44,051 nt of DNA, taken from NCBI GenBank assembly GCA_020850945.1, contig JADZDR010000041.1, positions 1 to 44,051 of the forward strand, given 5' to 3'. Positions within the stretch are counted from its first letter, which is position 1. Each line of letters starts with the position of its first letter. The translations under genes and the position numbers were made by a program. Below, in pieces: positions 27,251 to 35,182 of this stretch. This DNA is from Acidimicrobiia bacterium. Its GTDB lineage: Bacteria; Actinomycetota; Acidimicrobiia; UBA2766. The notes below the pieces were generated by a model. The model was not told the DNA's origin. It ran no database searches and saw only the letters and a list, made by a program, of their open reading frames with translations.

Positions 27251-27390
27251 TAGAGTGGCGGGTGCCGTCCACCTGGCGAACGGACGAATTCGAGAAGAGG
27301 ACTCGGGGTCGCCATCCCCGTGGGCGAGGCCAGGCTCCCCACCGGCCACCGGGTCGCTGCCTCTCCATGAGGCGTAACAGGGAGACTGCC
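27251..27390 (+). promoter_or_regulatory. Probable promoter and 5' leader of nadA
   Basis: TAGAGT at 27251-27256 is a plausible -10 box, giving a leader of about 128 bases. The leader holds several short complementary pairs, for example the GGGG/CCCC pair near 27306-27320, and an AGGGAG ribosome site seven bases before the ATG. A leader this long contrasts with the leaderless neighbours. I do not recognise a known riboswitch class in it. Confidence 0.4.
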
Positions 27391-28491
27391 ATGGTCCGCC
27401 TGCAGCAGGTGCTGCCGGAGCGGTACACGACTGCGCCCGAGTATGAGCTCGCCGCACGCATCGGCACCGCGAAGGGCAAGTTGGGTGACCGAGTGTTGGT
27501 CCTCTGTCACCACTATCAACGGGACGAGGTCTACGAGTGGGCCGACGCAACGGGCGACTCGTTCAAGCTCGCCCGGCATGCCGCGGACCATCCGGAGGTA
27601 CCGTTCATTGTGTTCTGCGGTGTCCACTTCATGGCTGAGTCCGCCGACGTGCTCACGCACGACGAACAGGTCGTGATCCTGCCCGACCTCAACGCCGGCT
27701 GCTCCATGGCAGACATGGCGGACACGGAGCAGGTGCTCGACGCGTGGGACGACCTCGACGACCTCTGCGGAACGGATCGGATCGTCCCGATCACCTACAT
27801 GAACTCGTCCGCCGCCCTCAAGGCGTTCGTGGGAGAGCACGGGGGCGCCGTGTGCACGTCGTCGAACGCCCGCGCCGTTCTCACGTGGGCCTTCGAAGAG
27901 CAGCGGGCCGAGAAGGTCCTGTTCTTCCCGGACCAGCATCTGGGGCGGAACACCGCCGTGCAGCTCGGTCATTCCCTCCAGGACTGTGCCGTCTGGAACC
28001 CGCATCACGAGTTCGGCGGCCTCGAGGAGCGTGAGGTCAAGGCAGCCACCTTCCTCCTCTGGAAGGGGCACTGCTCGGTGCACCAGCGGTTCACTGTGGA
28101 CCAGATCGAGCGAGCCCGGGCCGAGAACCCGCAGGTCCGTGTCATCGTGCACCCCGAGTGCGCGCACGAGGTCGTGCGGGCCGCCGACCATGTGGGATCC
28201 ACCGAGGTCATCCTCCGTACCGTGACGGACAGCGAGCCCGGCACCGCGTGGGCTGTCGGGACCGAGATCCACATGGTTCAGCGGCTCGCCGCGAACAACC
28301 CCGACAAGGCCGTCGCCTCGCTCGATCCCCTCGTCTGCCCGTGCTCGACGATGTTCCGCATCGACGCACCGCATCTGTGCTGGGCACTCGAGAACCTCGC
28401 CGACGGCAACGTCGTGAACCGCATCGAGGTCGACAGCGCGACCGCGCACTGGGCGCGTGTCGCCCTCCAGCGCATGCTCGACATCACCTAG
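27391..28491 (+). CDS. nadA: Quinolinate synthase A
   Basis: NadA condenses iminoaspartate with dihydroxyacetone phosphate to quinolinate in de novo NAD synthesis and carries a 4Fe-4S cluster. The 366-residue protein has CHHYQRDEVYEWAD near the start. Cluster Cys candidates are in LNAGCSMADM, HPECAHEV and LVCPCSTMF, and the SSNARAV and FFPDQHLGRN motifs are conserved. The ATG at 27391 has a good ribosome site (AGGGAG); upstream in-frame codons are not conserved. The partner genes nadB and nadC are not in the window. Confidence 0.95.
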   Translation: MVRLQQVLPERYTTAPEYELAARIGTAKGKLGDRVLVLCHHYQRDEVYEWADATGDSFKLARHAADHPEVPFIVFCGVHFMAESADVLTHDEQVVILPDLNAGCSMADMADTEQVLDAWDDLDDLCGTDRIVPITYMNSSAALKAFVGEHGGAVCTSSNARAVLTWAFEEQRAEKVLFFPDQHLGRNTAVQLGHSLQDCAVWNPHHEFGGLEEREVKAATFLLWKGHCSVHQRFTVDQIERARAENPQVRVIVHPECAHEVVRAADHVGSTEVILRTVTDSEPGTAWAVGTEIHMVQRLAANNPDKAVASLDPLVCPCSTMFRIDAPHLCWALENLADGNVVNRIEVDSATAHWARVALQRMLDIT

Positions 28492-28513
28492 TGCCGTGAC
28501 CCGGGCCTGACCC

Positions 28514-28557
28514 TTGGGTGCGGGTTGTTGCGCTGGCGCAACAACCCGCACACCCAA
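28514..28557. terminator. Bidirectional hairpin terminator between nadA and gpmA
   Basis: Arms 28514-28533 and 28536-28557 pair with one two-base bulge around a two-base loop. The hairpin lies between the convergent stops of nadA and gpmA and can serve both. It has no T-tract, like the palindrome at 20751. Confidence 0.75.
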
Positions 28558-28563
28558 CAGGAT

Positions 28564-29175
28564 TCACTCTGGTTCTGCGGCACGGACGAGGCGACCGGCC
28601 GCATCGTCCCAGGTGTAGATCCGCGGATCGCCCGTGGCGAGCTCGAGGCGTACGACCTCGTCTCGTGAGAGACCGTCGATCTCCATCACGATCGAGCGCA
28701 GCGAATTCCCGTGCGCGGAAACGAGGACGTCCTCACCGGCCTGCACCCGCGGCAGGATGCGCTCCTGGAAGTAGGGGATGGAGCGGGCAGCGGTGTCGGC
28801 GAGGGACTCACCTCCGGGCGGGCACACATCGTAGGAGCGGCGCCACACGTGCACCTGGTCCTCGCCGAACTCTCGCCGTGCCCCGTCCTTGTTCATACCC
28901 GTGAGACGTCCGTAGTAGCGCTCGTTGATCTCCCACGCCCGGATCGTCTCGACGGGGGGATGGCCCATCTCGGCGAGAATCATGTCCGCCGTGTCGACGG
29001 CCCGCTTCAACATGGAGGTGAAGACGACGTCGAAGCGGCGCCCGCGGAGCATCGCCCCCGCCTTCTTCGCCTCGTCCTCCCCCTGCTCCGACAGGCCGAC
29101 GTCGACCCAGCCCGTGAAGAGGTTCTCGAGGTTCCACACCGACTGGCCGTGCCGGATCAGGACTAGGTCGGACAT
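28564..29175 (-). CDS. gpmA: 2,3-bisphosphoglycerate-dependent phosphoglycerate mutase
   Basis: GpmA interconverts 3- and 2-phosphoglycerate in glycolysis. The 203-residue protein starts with the phosphohistidine motif LIRHGQSVWNLENLFTGW, has the substrate loop INERYYGRLTGMNK, and the second catalytic His in SAHGNSLRSI. At about 203 residues it is shorter than the E. coli enzyme (250), lacking some C-terminal sequence. The ATG at 29175 has GGGAG about seven bases upstream; the longer in-frame start is not conserved. It is divergent from the echA-like gene. Confidence 0.93.
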   Translation of the reverse strand: MSDLVLIRHGQSVWNLENLFTGWVDVGLSEQGEDEAKKAGAMLRGRRFDVVFTSMLKRAVDTADMILAEMGHPPVETIRAWEINERYYGRLTGMNKDGARREFGEDQVHVWRRSYDVCPPGGESLADTAARSIPYFQERILPRVQAGEDVLVSAHGNSLRSIVMEIDGLSRDEVVRLELATGDPRIYTWDDAAGRLVRAAEPE

Positions 29176-29237
29176 GCATGCTCTCCCTTCGCGCGCCGTG
29201 CGAGGAAGCGTATATCCCCCCTTCTCGCGCATGAAAC

Positions 29238-29251
29238 TAGAACACGTTGCA
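29238..29251 (+). promoter_or_regulatory. KstR-like operator, site A (echA promoter)
   Basis: TAGAACACGTTGCA fits TnnAACnnGTTnnA, the pattern I know for the TetR-family cholesterol repressor KstR. It overlaps the TTGCAA -35 box (29247-29252) of the echA-like gene, where a repressor would block polymerase. The site also lies upstream of divergent gpmA. Confidence 0.6.
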
Positions 29252-29282
29252 ATTCGGCGCCCTGGGTCCGTACCCTCGCGTC
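29247..29282 (+). promoter_or_regulatory. Leaderless promoter of the echA-like gene
   Basis: TTGCAA at 29247-29252, an 18-base spacer and TACCCT at 29271-29276 are followed by six bases and the ATG at 29283. The same arrangement with a 17-base spacer drives the fadD-like gene. Confidence 0.6.
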
Positions 29283-30092
29283 ATGAGCGAACCCGCAATC
29301 CTCGTGGATCGGGACGACCACGTCGTCACAGTCACGCTGAACCGGCCGGACAAGCGCAACGCCTTCAATGCGGAGATGCTCTGTCGCCTCTGCGACACGT
29401 GGGACATGATCGACGGCGACGACGACGTGCGCGTGGCCATACTCACCGGGGCCGGCGGCAACCTCTCGGCCGGCGCCGATCTCGACCGCCTCGTGGGCGC
29501 GATGGTCCAGGGCAAGCCGGCCGAGAACGAGTACGAGGAGCGCATCCGGGCGGACTTCTCGCTCATCTTCAAGGGCTTCCTGAAGGAGTACACGCTCACG
29601 AAGCCGCTCGTCGCCGCGATCGAGGGGTTCTGCTACGCGGGTGGGACCGAGATCCTCCAGAACACGGACCTGCGTGTCGCCGGCGAGAACGCCCAGATCG
29701 CAATCTCCGAGGTCTGCCGTGGACTCTTCCCCATGGCAGGTTCGACTGTTCGTCTGCGCCGTCAGATCGCCTACGTGGACGCGATGGAACTCCTCCTCGT
29801 GGGGAAGCCGATCAGCGGCCGCGAGGCCGAACGCATCCGCCTCGTCAACCATGCCGTGCCGGACGGAACCGCACTCGACCGTGCGCGTGAGCTTGCGACG
29901 GCGATCGCGGAGAACGGCCCACTGGCCGTGCGTTCCATCAAGCGGTCCGTCATCGAGACCGAGTTCCTCCCCGAGAAGGAGGCCTTCCCGAGGGAGATGG
30001 AGATCGGCCTCGCCGTGTTCGCGAGCGAGGACGCCAAGGAAGGCCCACGCGCCTTCCTCGAGAAGCGCAAGCCGCGGTTCACGGGGCGCTGA
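29283..30092 (+). CDS. Enoyl-CoA hydratase/isomerase family protein (EchA19-like)
   Basis: The 269-residue crotonase-fold protein would hydrate enoyl-CoA intermediates of beta-oxidation. Conserved parts are VTLNRPDKRNAFNAEM, the first oxyanion region TGAGGNLSAGADLDRL, the second AIEGFCYAGGTEIL, and the stretch ISEVCRGLFPMAGS. The last segment and the DLRVAGENA region resemble mycobacterial EchA19, a cholesterol side-chain enoyl-CoA hydratase, but I cannot exclude another crotonase. It converges with the flavin monooxygenase-like gene and is preceded by KstR-like site A. Confidence 0.82.
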   Translation: MSEPAILVDRDDHVVTVTLNRPDKRNAFNAEMLCRLCDTWDMIDGDDDVRVAILTGAGGNLSAGADLDRLVGAMVQGKPAENEYEERIRADFSLIFKGFLKEYTLTKPLVAAIEGFCYAGGTEILQNTDLRVAGENAQIAISEVCRGLFPMAGSTVRLRRQIAYVDAMELLLVGKPISGREAERIRLVNHAVPDGTALDRARELATAIAENGPLAVRSIKRSVIETEFLPEKEAFPREMEIGLAVFASEDAKEGPRAFLEKRKPRFTGR

Positions 30093-30134
30093 ACGCGGCT
30101 CACCCACCGCCGGCGCACGCGGTGCCTCCGGCCC

Positions 30135-31253
30135 CTACTCCTCGGTCAGAGCTGTGAGCCGCTCGGAGGCCTCGACGAACTCCTCGACCATGCCGAAGAT
30201 GACCTCCTTGACCGGCCGCACACGATCGAGTCGCCCCACGATCTGGCCCACGGGGTTGAACTGCACGTCCTTGGCCTGCTCCGGATACCTGTGGCCCCGC
30301 TGCACAGCGTTCGACGTGACCATGAACTGGAGGGGCATGCCGAGCGGGTCGGGAGTGTCCTCTCGCCCCCACGCGTCCGTCCACTCGTTGCGCAGCATGC
30401 GGCACGGCTTCCCGGTCCAGGCCCGGGAGCGGACCGTGTCCCGGCTCGTCGCCGCGAGGTAGGACTCCATCTGGGCAGGCGGGACGTCGGCTTCCTCGAC
30501 CGTGAGCCAGAGCGAGCCCGTCCAGACCCCGGCCGCCCCCATCGCCATCGCGGCCGCCATCTGGCGTCCCGTTGCGATGCCGCCTGCGGCGAGGACTGCC
30601 GTCGGCGCGACCGCGTCTATCACCTCGGGCCAGAGGACCATCGACCCGATGTCACCCGTGTGCCCTCCACCTTCCGTGCCCTGCGCGATGACGATGTCGA
30701 CACCCGCCTCCTTGTGGTGCCGCGCCTGGTCGGCCCGACCGCAGAGGGCGGCGACGAGGCGGCCCGCTTCGTGGATCTCGTCGATGATCTCGGGCGGCGG
30801 TGTACCGAGCGCGTTCGCGATGAGCGCCACCTTGTCGTGCGAGAGGGCCAGTTCCACCTGCGGCGTGGCGGTTGCCGCCGTCCAGCCGAGGAGCTCGTGC
30901 ATGCGCTCCTCCTCGGGCAACTCCGGGACACCGTGGTCGGCGAGGATCCGCTGCACGAAATCGCGATGTGCCTGGGGGATGAGGCTCTGCAGGTCGGCTT
31001 CGAGCTTGTCGGCGTCGAGCTCACCCATCCCCTCGTACTTGCCCGGGATCACGATGTCGACACCGTAGGGCTTGCTCCCCACATGCTCGTCGATCCAGTC
31101 GAGCTCGACGGCGAGCTGGTCGGGTGTGAACCCGACCGCGCCGAGCACCCCGAACCCGCCCGCTTTGCTCACGGCGGCAACGACATCGCGGCAGTGTGTG
31201 AACGCGAAGATGGGGAACTCGATCCCCAGTCGGTCGCATAGCTCGGTACGCAT
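30135..31253 (-). CDS. Nitronate monooxygenase / IpdC-like flavin oxidoreductase
   Basis: The 372-residue TIM-barrel flavoprotein starts CDRLGIEFPIFAFTHCRDVV and has SKAGGFGVLGAVG, the FMN/substrate loop AQGTEGGGHTGDIGSM, and VLAAGGIATGRQMAAAMAMG (phosphate-binding). The family includes nitronate monooxygenases and IpdC (Rv3553), a flavin reductase needed for cholesterol ring C/D breakdown. The other acyl-CoA genes favour an IpdC-like role, but that is inference. The ATG at 31253 has GAGGAGG just upstream. KstR-like site B lies 57 bases upstream. Confidence 0.8.
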   Translation of the reverse strand: MRTELCDRLGIEFPIFAFTHCRDVVAAVSKAGGFGVLGAVGFTPDQLAVELDWIDEHVGSKPYGVDIVIPGKYEGMGELDADKLEADLQSLIPQAHRDFVQRILADHGVPELPEEERMHELLGWTAATATPQVELALSHDKVALIANALGTPPPEIIDEIHEAGRLVAALCGRADQARHHKEAGVDIVIAQGTEGGGHTGDIGSMVLWPEVIDAVAPTAVLAAGGIATGRQMAAAMAMGAAGVWTGSLWLTVEEADVPPAQMESYLAATSRDTVRSRAWTGKPCRMLRNEWTDAWGREDTPDPLGMPLQFMVTSNAVQRGHRYPEQAKDVQFNPVGQIVGRLDRVRPVKEVIFGMVEEFVEASERLTALTEE

Positions 31254-31309
31254 CGAACCTCCTCGGTTCCGCCGAGAGCGTCGGCGACGGAATACCCCTC
31301 CAGGAGAAT

Positions 31310-31323
31310 TAGAACAGGTTCCA
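31310..31323 (-). promoter_or_regulatory. KstR-like operator, site B (flavin oxidoreductase / membrane protein spacer)
   Basis: TAGAACAGGTTCCA fits TnnAACnnGTTnnA, and the flanking aatt and gttt extend the dyad. It lies in the 131-base spacer between the divergent IpdC-like gene and the membrane-protein gene, so it could control either. A TAAACT hexamer on the minus strand (31328-31323) abuts it. Confidence 0.55.
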
Positions 31324-31384
31324 GTTTAGGTGGCGTCGCGATCTCCTGCACAATGGGCGTCTCCGGGACAGGAGGACGCGAGGT

Positions 31385-32122
31385 TTGGACCCCGATTTCG
31401 AACAGGACACGCCGGCCCCCGCGTGGGGAGATGCGATGCGCGCCGGCCTCAGGCTGTTCGCATCCCGCTGGCGTGTCTTCACGGCGCTGGCCGTCCTTGC
31501 TGCAGCCGTCATGGCGGTCGGCCCCCTCGCCCACATGGCGATCACCCGTGCCGAGCTCACAGGTACGCCGGATCCGGCGGAGGGTCCCCTCGCCCTCCGC
31601 ATGGCCACCTACCTGGTTGCGCACGCGGCGGGCTGGAGCCTCCTCTGGGGTGTGGCTTCCGGCATCGCCCTCGAAGCCGCAGGCAGCCCGCGGTCGGCGC
31701 ACGCCTCCGCGCGCGGCCACAGGCTGCGCACGATGCTCGCAGCCGGCACCCTCGTCGCCGTCGGCGAGCTCGCGTGCGGTCTCGGTGCCGCGGTCGTCCT
31801 CACGTTCACGGGAATGGTCGGGTTCACGTCAGCCCTCGGGTGCCGTCACCCGTGGCGGGCGGCAGCGCACGCACGGGACGAGTTCCCTGTCACGGTTGGG
31901 ACACTCGCCCTCGCCGGCACTCTCGCCGCGCTCGGCGCGGCCGGTCTCGGGTTCGCCGCGATCGCCGGGGTCGCCGGGGCGGGACGCATCGGCTTCGTGC
32001 TTGCCCAGTTCGCCTTCGTACCGGTGCTCGTCGTGTTCACGTGCGTGCTGTGTTGCTGGGCGGCCGTGTTCGTCCGCACTCCCATCGCCCGCGACCCGCA
32101 CACCGACGGCGAGGAATGGTGA
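31385..32122 (+). CDS. Polytopic membrane protein of unknown function
   Basis: The 245-residue protein has a short acidic N-terminus, then about five or six hydrophobic helices (roughly residues 28-50, 72-95, 117-142, 167-190, 190-205 and 208-232) and a short polar tail. I recognise no family. The start is probably the TTG at 31385, nine bases after AGGAGG; the ATG at 31436 is the alternative. It faces the IpdC-like gene across a spacer containing KstR-like site B. Its stop abuts the end of the convergent fadD-like gene with no intervening base. Confidence 0.65.
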   Translation: MDPDFEQDTPAPAWGDAMRAGLRLFASRWRVFTALAVLAAAVMAVGPLAHMAITRAELTGTPDPAEGPLALRMATYLVAHAAGWSLLWGVASGIALEAAGSPRSAHASARGHRLRTMLAAGTLVAVGELACGLGAAVVLTFTGMVGFTSALGCRHPWRAAAHARDEFPVTVGTLALAGTLAALGAAGLGFAAIAGVAGAGRIGFVLAQFAFVPVLVVFTCVLCCWAAVFVRTPIARDPHTDGEEW

Positions 32123-33754
32123 TCAACAGCGCGTGCGACTCAGGTCGTCGGCGACGGCCTTCGAGAGCGTGTAGTCCGCTTTGCCGTTCGGCCCCCGGAA
32201 CACCTCGTCCACGACGTAGATCTCCTTCGGAACCTTGTAGCCCGCGATGTGTTCACGGGCGTGCCCGCGCAGTGCCTCCTCGTCGGGCGGAGTCACACCC
32301 GGCTTGACCGACACGAGCGCGACGACGCGTTGGCCGTACTGCTCGTCATCGAGACCGACCACGACGGCGTCGAACACGGCATCATGCGACTTGAGGGCGT
32401 TCTCGACCTCCTCGATGAAGACCTTCTCGCCTCCGGTGTTGATGCACTGGCTCCCCCGGCCGTAGAGCTTGATCGTACCGTCCTCGAGGAGCTCGGCTAT
32501 GTCTCCGGTGATCGAGTGGCGGACGCCGTCGAGGGTCACGAACGTCTGTGCCGTCTTCTCGGGATCGTTGTAGTACCCGATGGGCACGTGGCCGCGCAGG
32601 GCGACCCGGCCGCGGACGCCCGACCCCGGAGCGACGACGGCGTTGTCGTCGTCGAGGACCGTCGTGCGGGCGTTCATCTGGAACGTGAGGCCGCGTCCGA
32701 AGCTGCGGGTCTCACCGCCCGCCCCGATGCCCTGGAAACCCGTCTCTGTCGAGCCGTAGTTGTCCATGATCATGCACTCGGGCAGGAACTCCTCGAGTTG
32801 GGCCTTGACAGGCTCGGAGAAGATGGCTCCGGCCGATGTGATGATGAAGAGGCTCGAGATGTCGTATGGCGTATCAGCGGATGCGTTCGCCTCGAACGCA
32901 TCCGCGATGGGCCGCCCCATCGCATCCCCCACTATCGACATCGTCGTGCAGCGCTCTTCGGCGATGATCCGCGGGATCTGCTTCGCGTCGAACGCCTTCT
33001 GGAGGACGAGTGTGTTCCCGGCTATGAGTGTGATGAACGAACCGAGTTGGGCTGCACCGTGGATGAGGGGCGCCGTGTTCAGCATCGTGATGTACTCGCC
33101 CGTCGTCACCGCCTTCTCGGCGAGTGCGTCCATGTCGACGATGTCGTCGCCCATCGGATTCCCGCCGCCGAAACACGCGAAGTAGGCGTCTTCATGCCTC
33201 CACATGACACCCTTGGGCATTCCCGTGGTCCCACCCGTGTAGATGATGAAGAGATCGTCCGGGCTCCGACCCGGGAACTCCCGCGTCGGACTGCCCTTGG
33301 CCACAGCCGTCTCGACGGACAGGGCGCCGAGACCGTCCGTGACGGCGCCACTCCCGTCCTCGACGTACAGGAAGGTCTCGAGGCCCTTCACGCCACCCGC
33401 CACGTTCGCCACCCGGTCCGCGAACTCGCGGTGGAAGACGACGGCCTTCAGGTCCGCGTTCGAGAAGAGGTAGCTGAGCTCGTCCTCGACGTATCGGTAG
33501 TTCACGTTGATCGGGACGGCCGAGATCTTGAACGCGGCGAACATCGTCACGAGGTACTCGATCGAGTTGAACAAGTAGGTCCCGATGTGATCCCCACGTC
33601 CGATCCCCTGCTCGAGCAGGAAGTCGGCGAGGCGTGTGGCTTGTTCGTCGAACTCGCCGTACGTGATGCGGCTACCGTCGCAGACAATCGCGTCGCGGTC
33701 GGCGCAGGCACCACAGATGACTTCGAGAACGCTTGCGATCTGGAGGTCCGACAT
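32123..33754 (-). CDS. Acyl-CoA synthetase, FadD19-like
   Basis: The 543-residue adenylate-forming enzyme activates a carboxylic acid with ATP to its CoA thioester. Motifs are the P-loop YTGGTTGMPKGVMWRH, the YGSTETGF region, the hinge ITGDIAELLEDGTIKLYGRG, and the C-terminal catalytic-Lys region FRGPNGKADY. The N-terminal VNYRYVEDELSYLFSNADL is characteristic of FadD19-type synthetases that activate steroid side-chain acids, so a sterol or other branched substrate is likely; this is family inference. The ATG at 33754 has TAGGCT six bases upstream. KstR-like site C overlaps its -35. Confidence 0.85.
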   Translation of the reverse strand: MSDLQIASVLEVICGACADRDAIVCDGSRITYGEFDEQATRLADFLLEQGIGRGDHIGTYLFNSIEYLVTMFAAFKISAVPINVNYRYVEDELSYLFSNADLKAVVFHREFADRVANVAGGVKGLETFLYVEDGSGAVTDGLGALSVETAVAKGSPTREFPGRSPDDLFIIYTGGTTGMPKGVMWRHEDAYFACFGGGNPMGDDIVDMDALAEKAVTTGEYITMLNTAPLIHGAAQLGSFITLIAGNTLVLQKAFDAKQIPRIIAEERCTTMSIVGDAMGRPIADAFEANASADTPYDISSLFIITSAGAIFSEPVKAQLEEFLPECMIMDNYGSTETGFQGIGAGGETRSFGRGLTFQMNARTTVLDDDNAVVAPGSGVRGRVALRGHVPIGYYNDPEKTAQTFVTLDGVRHSITGDIAELLEDGTIKLYGRGSQCINTGGEKVFIEEVENALKSHDAVFDAVVVGLDDEQYGQRVVALVSVKPGVTPPDEEALRGHAREHIAGYKVPKEIYVVDEVFRGPNGKADYTLSKAVADDLSRTRC

Positions 33755-33789
33755 GGCCGAAGCCTATGGACGACCCCCCGGAATTGCAA
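33755..33789 (-). promoter_or_regulatory. Leaderless promoter of the fadD-like gene
   Basis: On the minus strand TTGCAA (33789-33784), a 17-base spacer and TAGGCT (33766-33761) are followed by six bases and the ATG at 33754. This closely matches the echA promoter. Confidence 0.6.
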
Positions 33790-33798
33790 CATGTTCTA
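33785..33798 (-). promoter_or_regulatory. KstR-like operator, site C (fadD promoter)
   Basis: TGCAACATGTTCTA on the plus strand fits TnnAACnnGTTnnA and is flanked by GAATT and AATTC, which extend the dyad. It overlaps the TTGCAA -35 box of the fadD-like gene, the same relation as site A to echA. Confidence 0.62.
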
Positions 33799-33907
33799 AT
33801 TCATCGCGATGCGATTCTTAGACTCCGTTCATGCGCCTCGAAGCCCGTTCATAGTCCGGGCTCGGAAGATCGGCCGGACAACGAGCCACGCGATCGAGGA
33901 GTCCGAC

Positions 33908-34507
33908 ATGGAGATCGACATGCAATCGGGTGACGTCCCCGGACAGGCCCCGGCCCCGAAGGCGAGACGTCCGAAAGGGGCATGGATTGCCGCCATCGTC
34001 CTCGCGGCACTCGCGGCTCTCGGTGTGGGCGCCGCCCTCCCGAATGCAGGCGCCCAGATCGAGCAGGCCCAGGAACAGCAGGCGCCGGACTCGGACCCTC
34101 AGTCCGACGGTAGCGCCGACTGTGACGGCCCCGGCCCCCACGGCTTCGGTGGCCTGGAGCTCTTCTCCACCGCCGCCGAGACGATCGGCATCGACGAAGA
34201 CACCCTGCACGACGAGCTCGCCTCCGGCAAGAGCCTCGCCCAGGTCGCCGAGGAGCACGACGTGAGCGCCCAAGCCCTCACCGACGCCCTCGTCGCCGCA
34301 GCCAACACCCGCATCGACGAGAAGGTCGCAGCCGGCGACCTCACCGCGGCCGAAGCCGCCGAGAAGAAGGCCGAAGTCGCCGACCGCATCGCCGACATGA
34401 TCCAGCAGACCGGGTTCCCCGGCCGAGGCGGCCGCCATCACGGCTTCGGCGGTCACGACTCTGCCGACGAGGGTGACGTCGAGCAGTCTGACTTCGAGAG
34501 GGCATGA
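33908..34507 (+). CDS. Membrane-anchored protein co-transcribed with a two-component system
   Basis: The 199-residue protein has an N-terminal hydrophobic helix (about residues 25-45) that is either an anchor or a signal. A Gln/Asp-rich linker, [11 protein letters not shown], and a helical region follow; the helical region has [16 protein letters not shown] and AALTDALVA-like repeats (about 95-170, [18 protein letters not shown]). The C-terminus is Gly/His-rich ([13 protein letters not shown]). Similar helical modules occur in uncharacterised actinobacterial proteins encoded before MprAB-type systems. The ATG at 33908 has GAGGAG seven bases upstream. Its stop overlaps the response-regulator start (ATGA), so it is part of that operon; the His-rich parts suggest metal binding (inference). 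Confidence 0.72.
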   Translation: MEIDMQSGDVPGQAPAPKARRPKGAWIAAIVLAALAALGVGAALPNAGAQIEQAQEQQAPDSDPQSDGSADCDGPGPHGFGGLELFSTAAETIGIDEDTLHDELASGKSLAQVAEEHDVSAQALTDALVAAANTRIDEKVAAGDLTAAEAAEKKAEVADRIADMIQQTGFPGRGGRHHGFGGHDSADEGDVEQSDFERA

Positions 34508-35181
34508 CACACGTCCTCGTCGTGGACGACGACCCCAAGTTGCGGTCCGCTCTCACACGAGCGCTGCGCCTCGAGGGCTACGCCGTCGACGCGGCCTCCA
34601 ACGGCCAGGTCGCGTACCAGGTGATCCAGGACGAGCCACCTGACGCCGTGGTCCTCGACGTGATGATGCCCGAGATGGACGGCCTCACCCTCTGCAGACA
34701 GATCCGGCGGGATGGCCTCGACCTGCCGGTGCTCGTGCTCACAGCCCGCCATCTCGTCAGCGACAAGGTGAGCGGCCTCGATGCCGGGGCCGATGACTAC
34801 GTCGTCAAACCCTTCGCACTCGAGGAGCTCCTTGCCCGGCTGCGGGCCCTCCTCCGGCGCACGTCGGTGCCGTCCGGGAGTCCCGTGCTGCAGGTGGCCG
34901 ACCTCGTCCTCGATCCCACCACGCGGGAGGTGACACGGGGAGATCGCGAGCTCTTTCTCACGCGCACGGAGTTCGCGCTCCTCGAGCTCCTCATGCAGCA
35001 TCCCGGGCAGGTGCTCACGCGCGAGGTCATCTTCGAGCGTGTCTGGGGGTGCGACCTCTCTGGGTCGTCCAACTCCCTCGACGTGTACATCGGGTACCTG
35101 CGGCGCAAGACCGAGGAGGGGGGCTCAGCTCGGCTCATCCGGACCGTCAGGGGCGTCGGGTACGTTCTGAAAGACCCGTGA
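34504..35181 (+). CDS. OmpR/MprA-type response regulator
   Basis: The 225-residue protein has a receiver domain (residues 1-115) with the acidic pair DDD, phospho-acceptor Asp in [12 protein letters not shown] and Lys in [10 protein letters not shown]. It is followed by a winged-helix DNA-binding domain (about 130-225) with [20 protein letters not shown] and the C-terminal [11 protein letters not shown]. It should be phosphorylated by the kinase encoded one base after its stop codon. Target genes are unknown; the accessory protein gene in the same operon is a likely one. Confidence 0.93.
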   Translation: MTHVLVVDDDPKLRSALTRALRLEGYAVDAASNGQVAYQVIQDEPPDAVVLDVMMPEMDGLTLCRQIRRDGLDLPVLVLTARHLVSDKVSGLDAGADDYVVKPFALEELLARLRALLRRTSVPSGSPVLQVADLVLDPTTREVTRGDRELFLTRTEFALLELLMQHPGQVLTREVIFERVWGCDLSGSSNSLDVYIGYLRRKTEEGGSARLIRTVRGVGYVLKDP

Positions 35182-35182
35182 C

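Noticed and set aside
27257-27390. A named riboswitch upstream of nadA
   Set aside because: I could not match a known consensus, so only a leader is annotated.
24379-28557. Long frames opposite rapZ, uvrC and nadA
   Set aside because: The genuine genes on the other strand have diagnostic motifs and tight operon overlaps.
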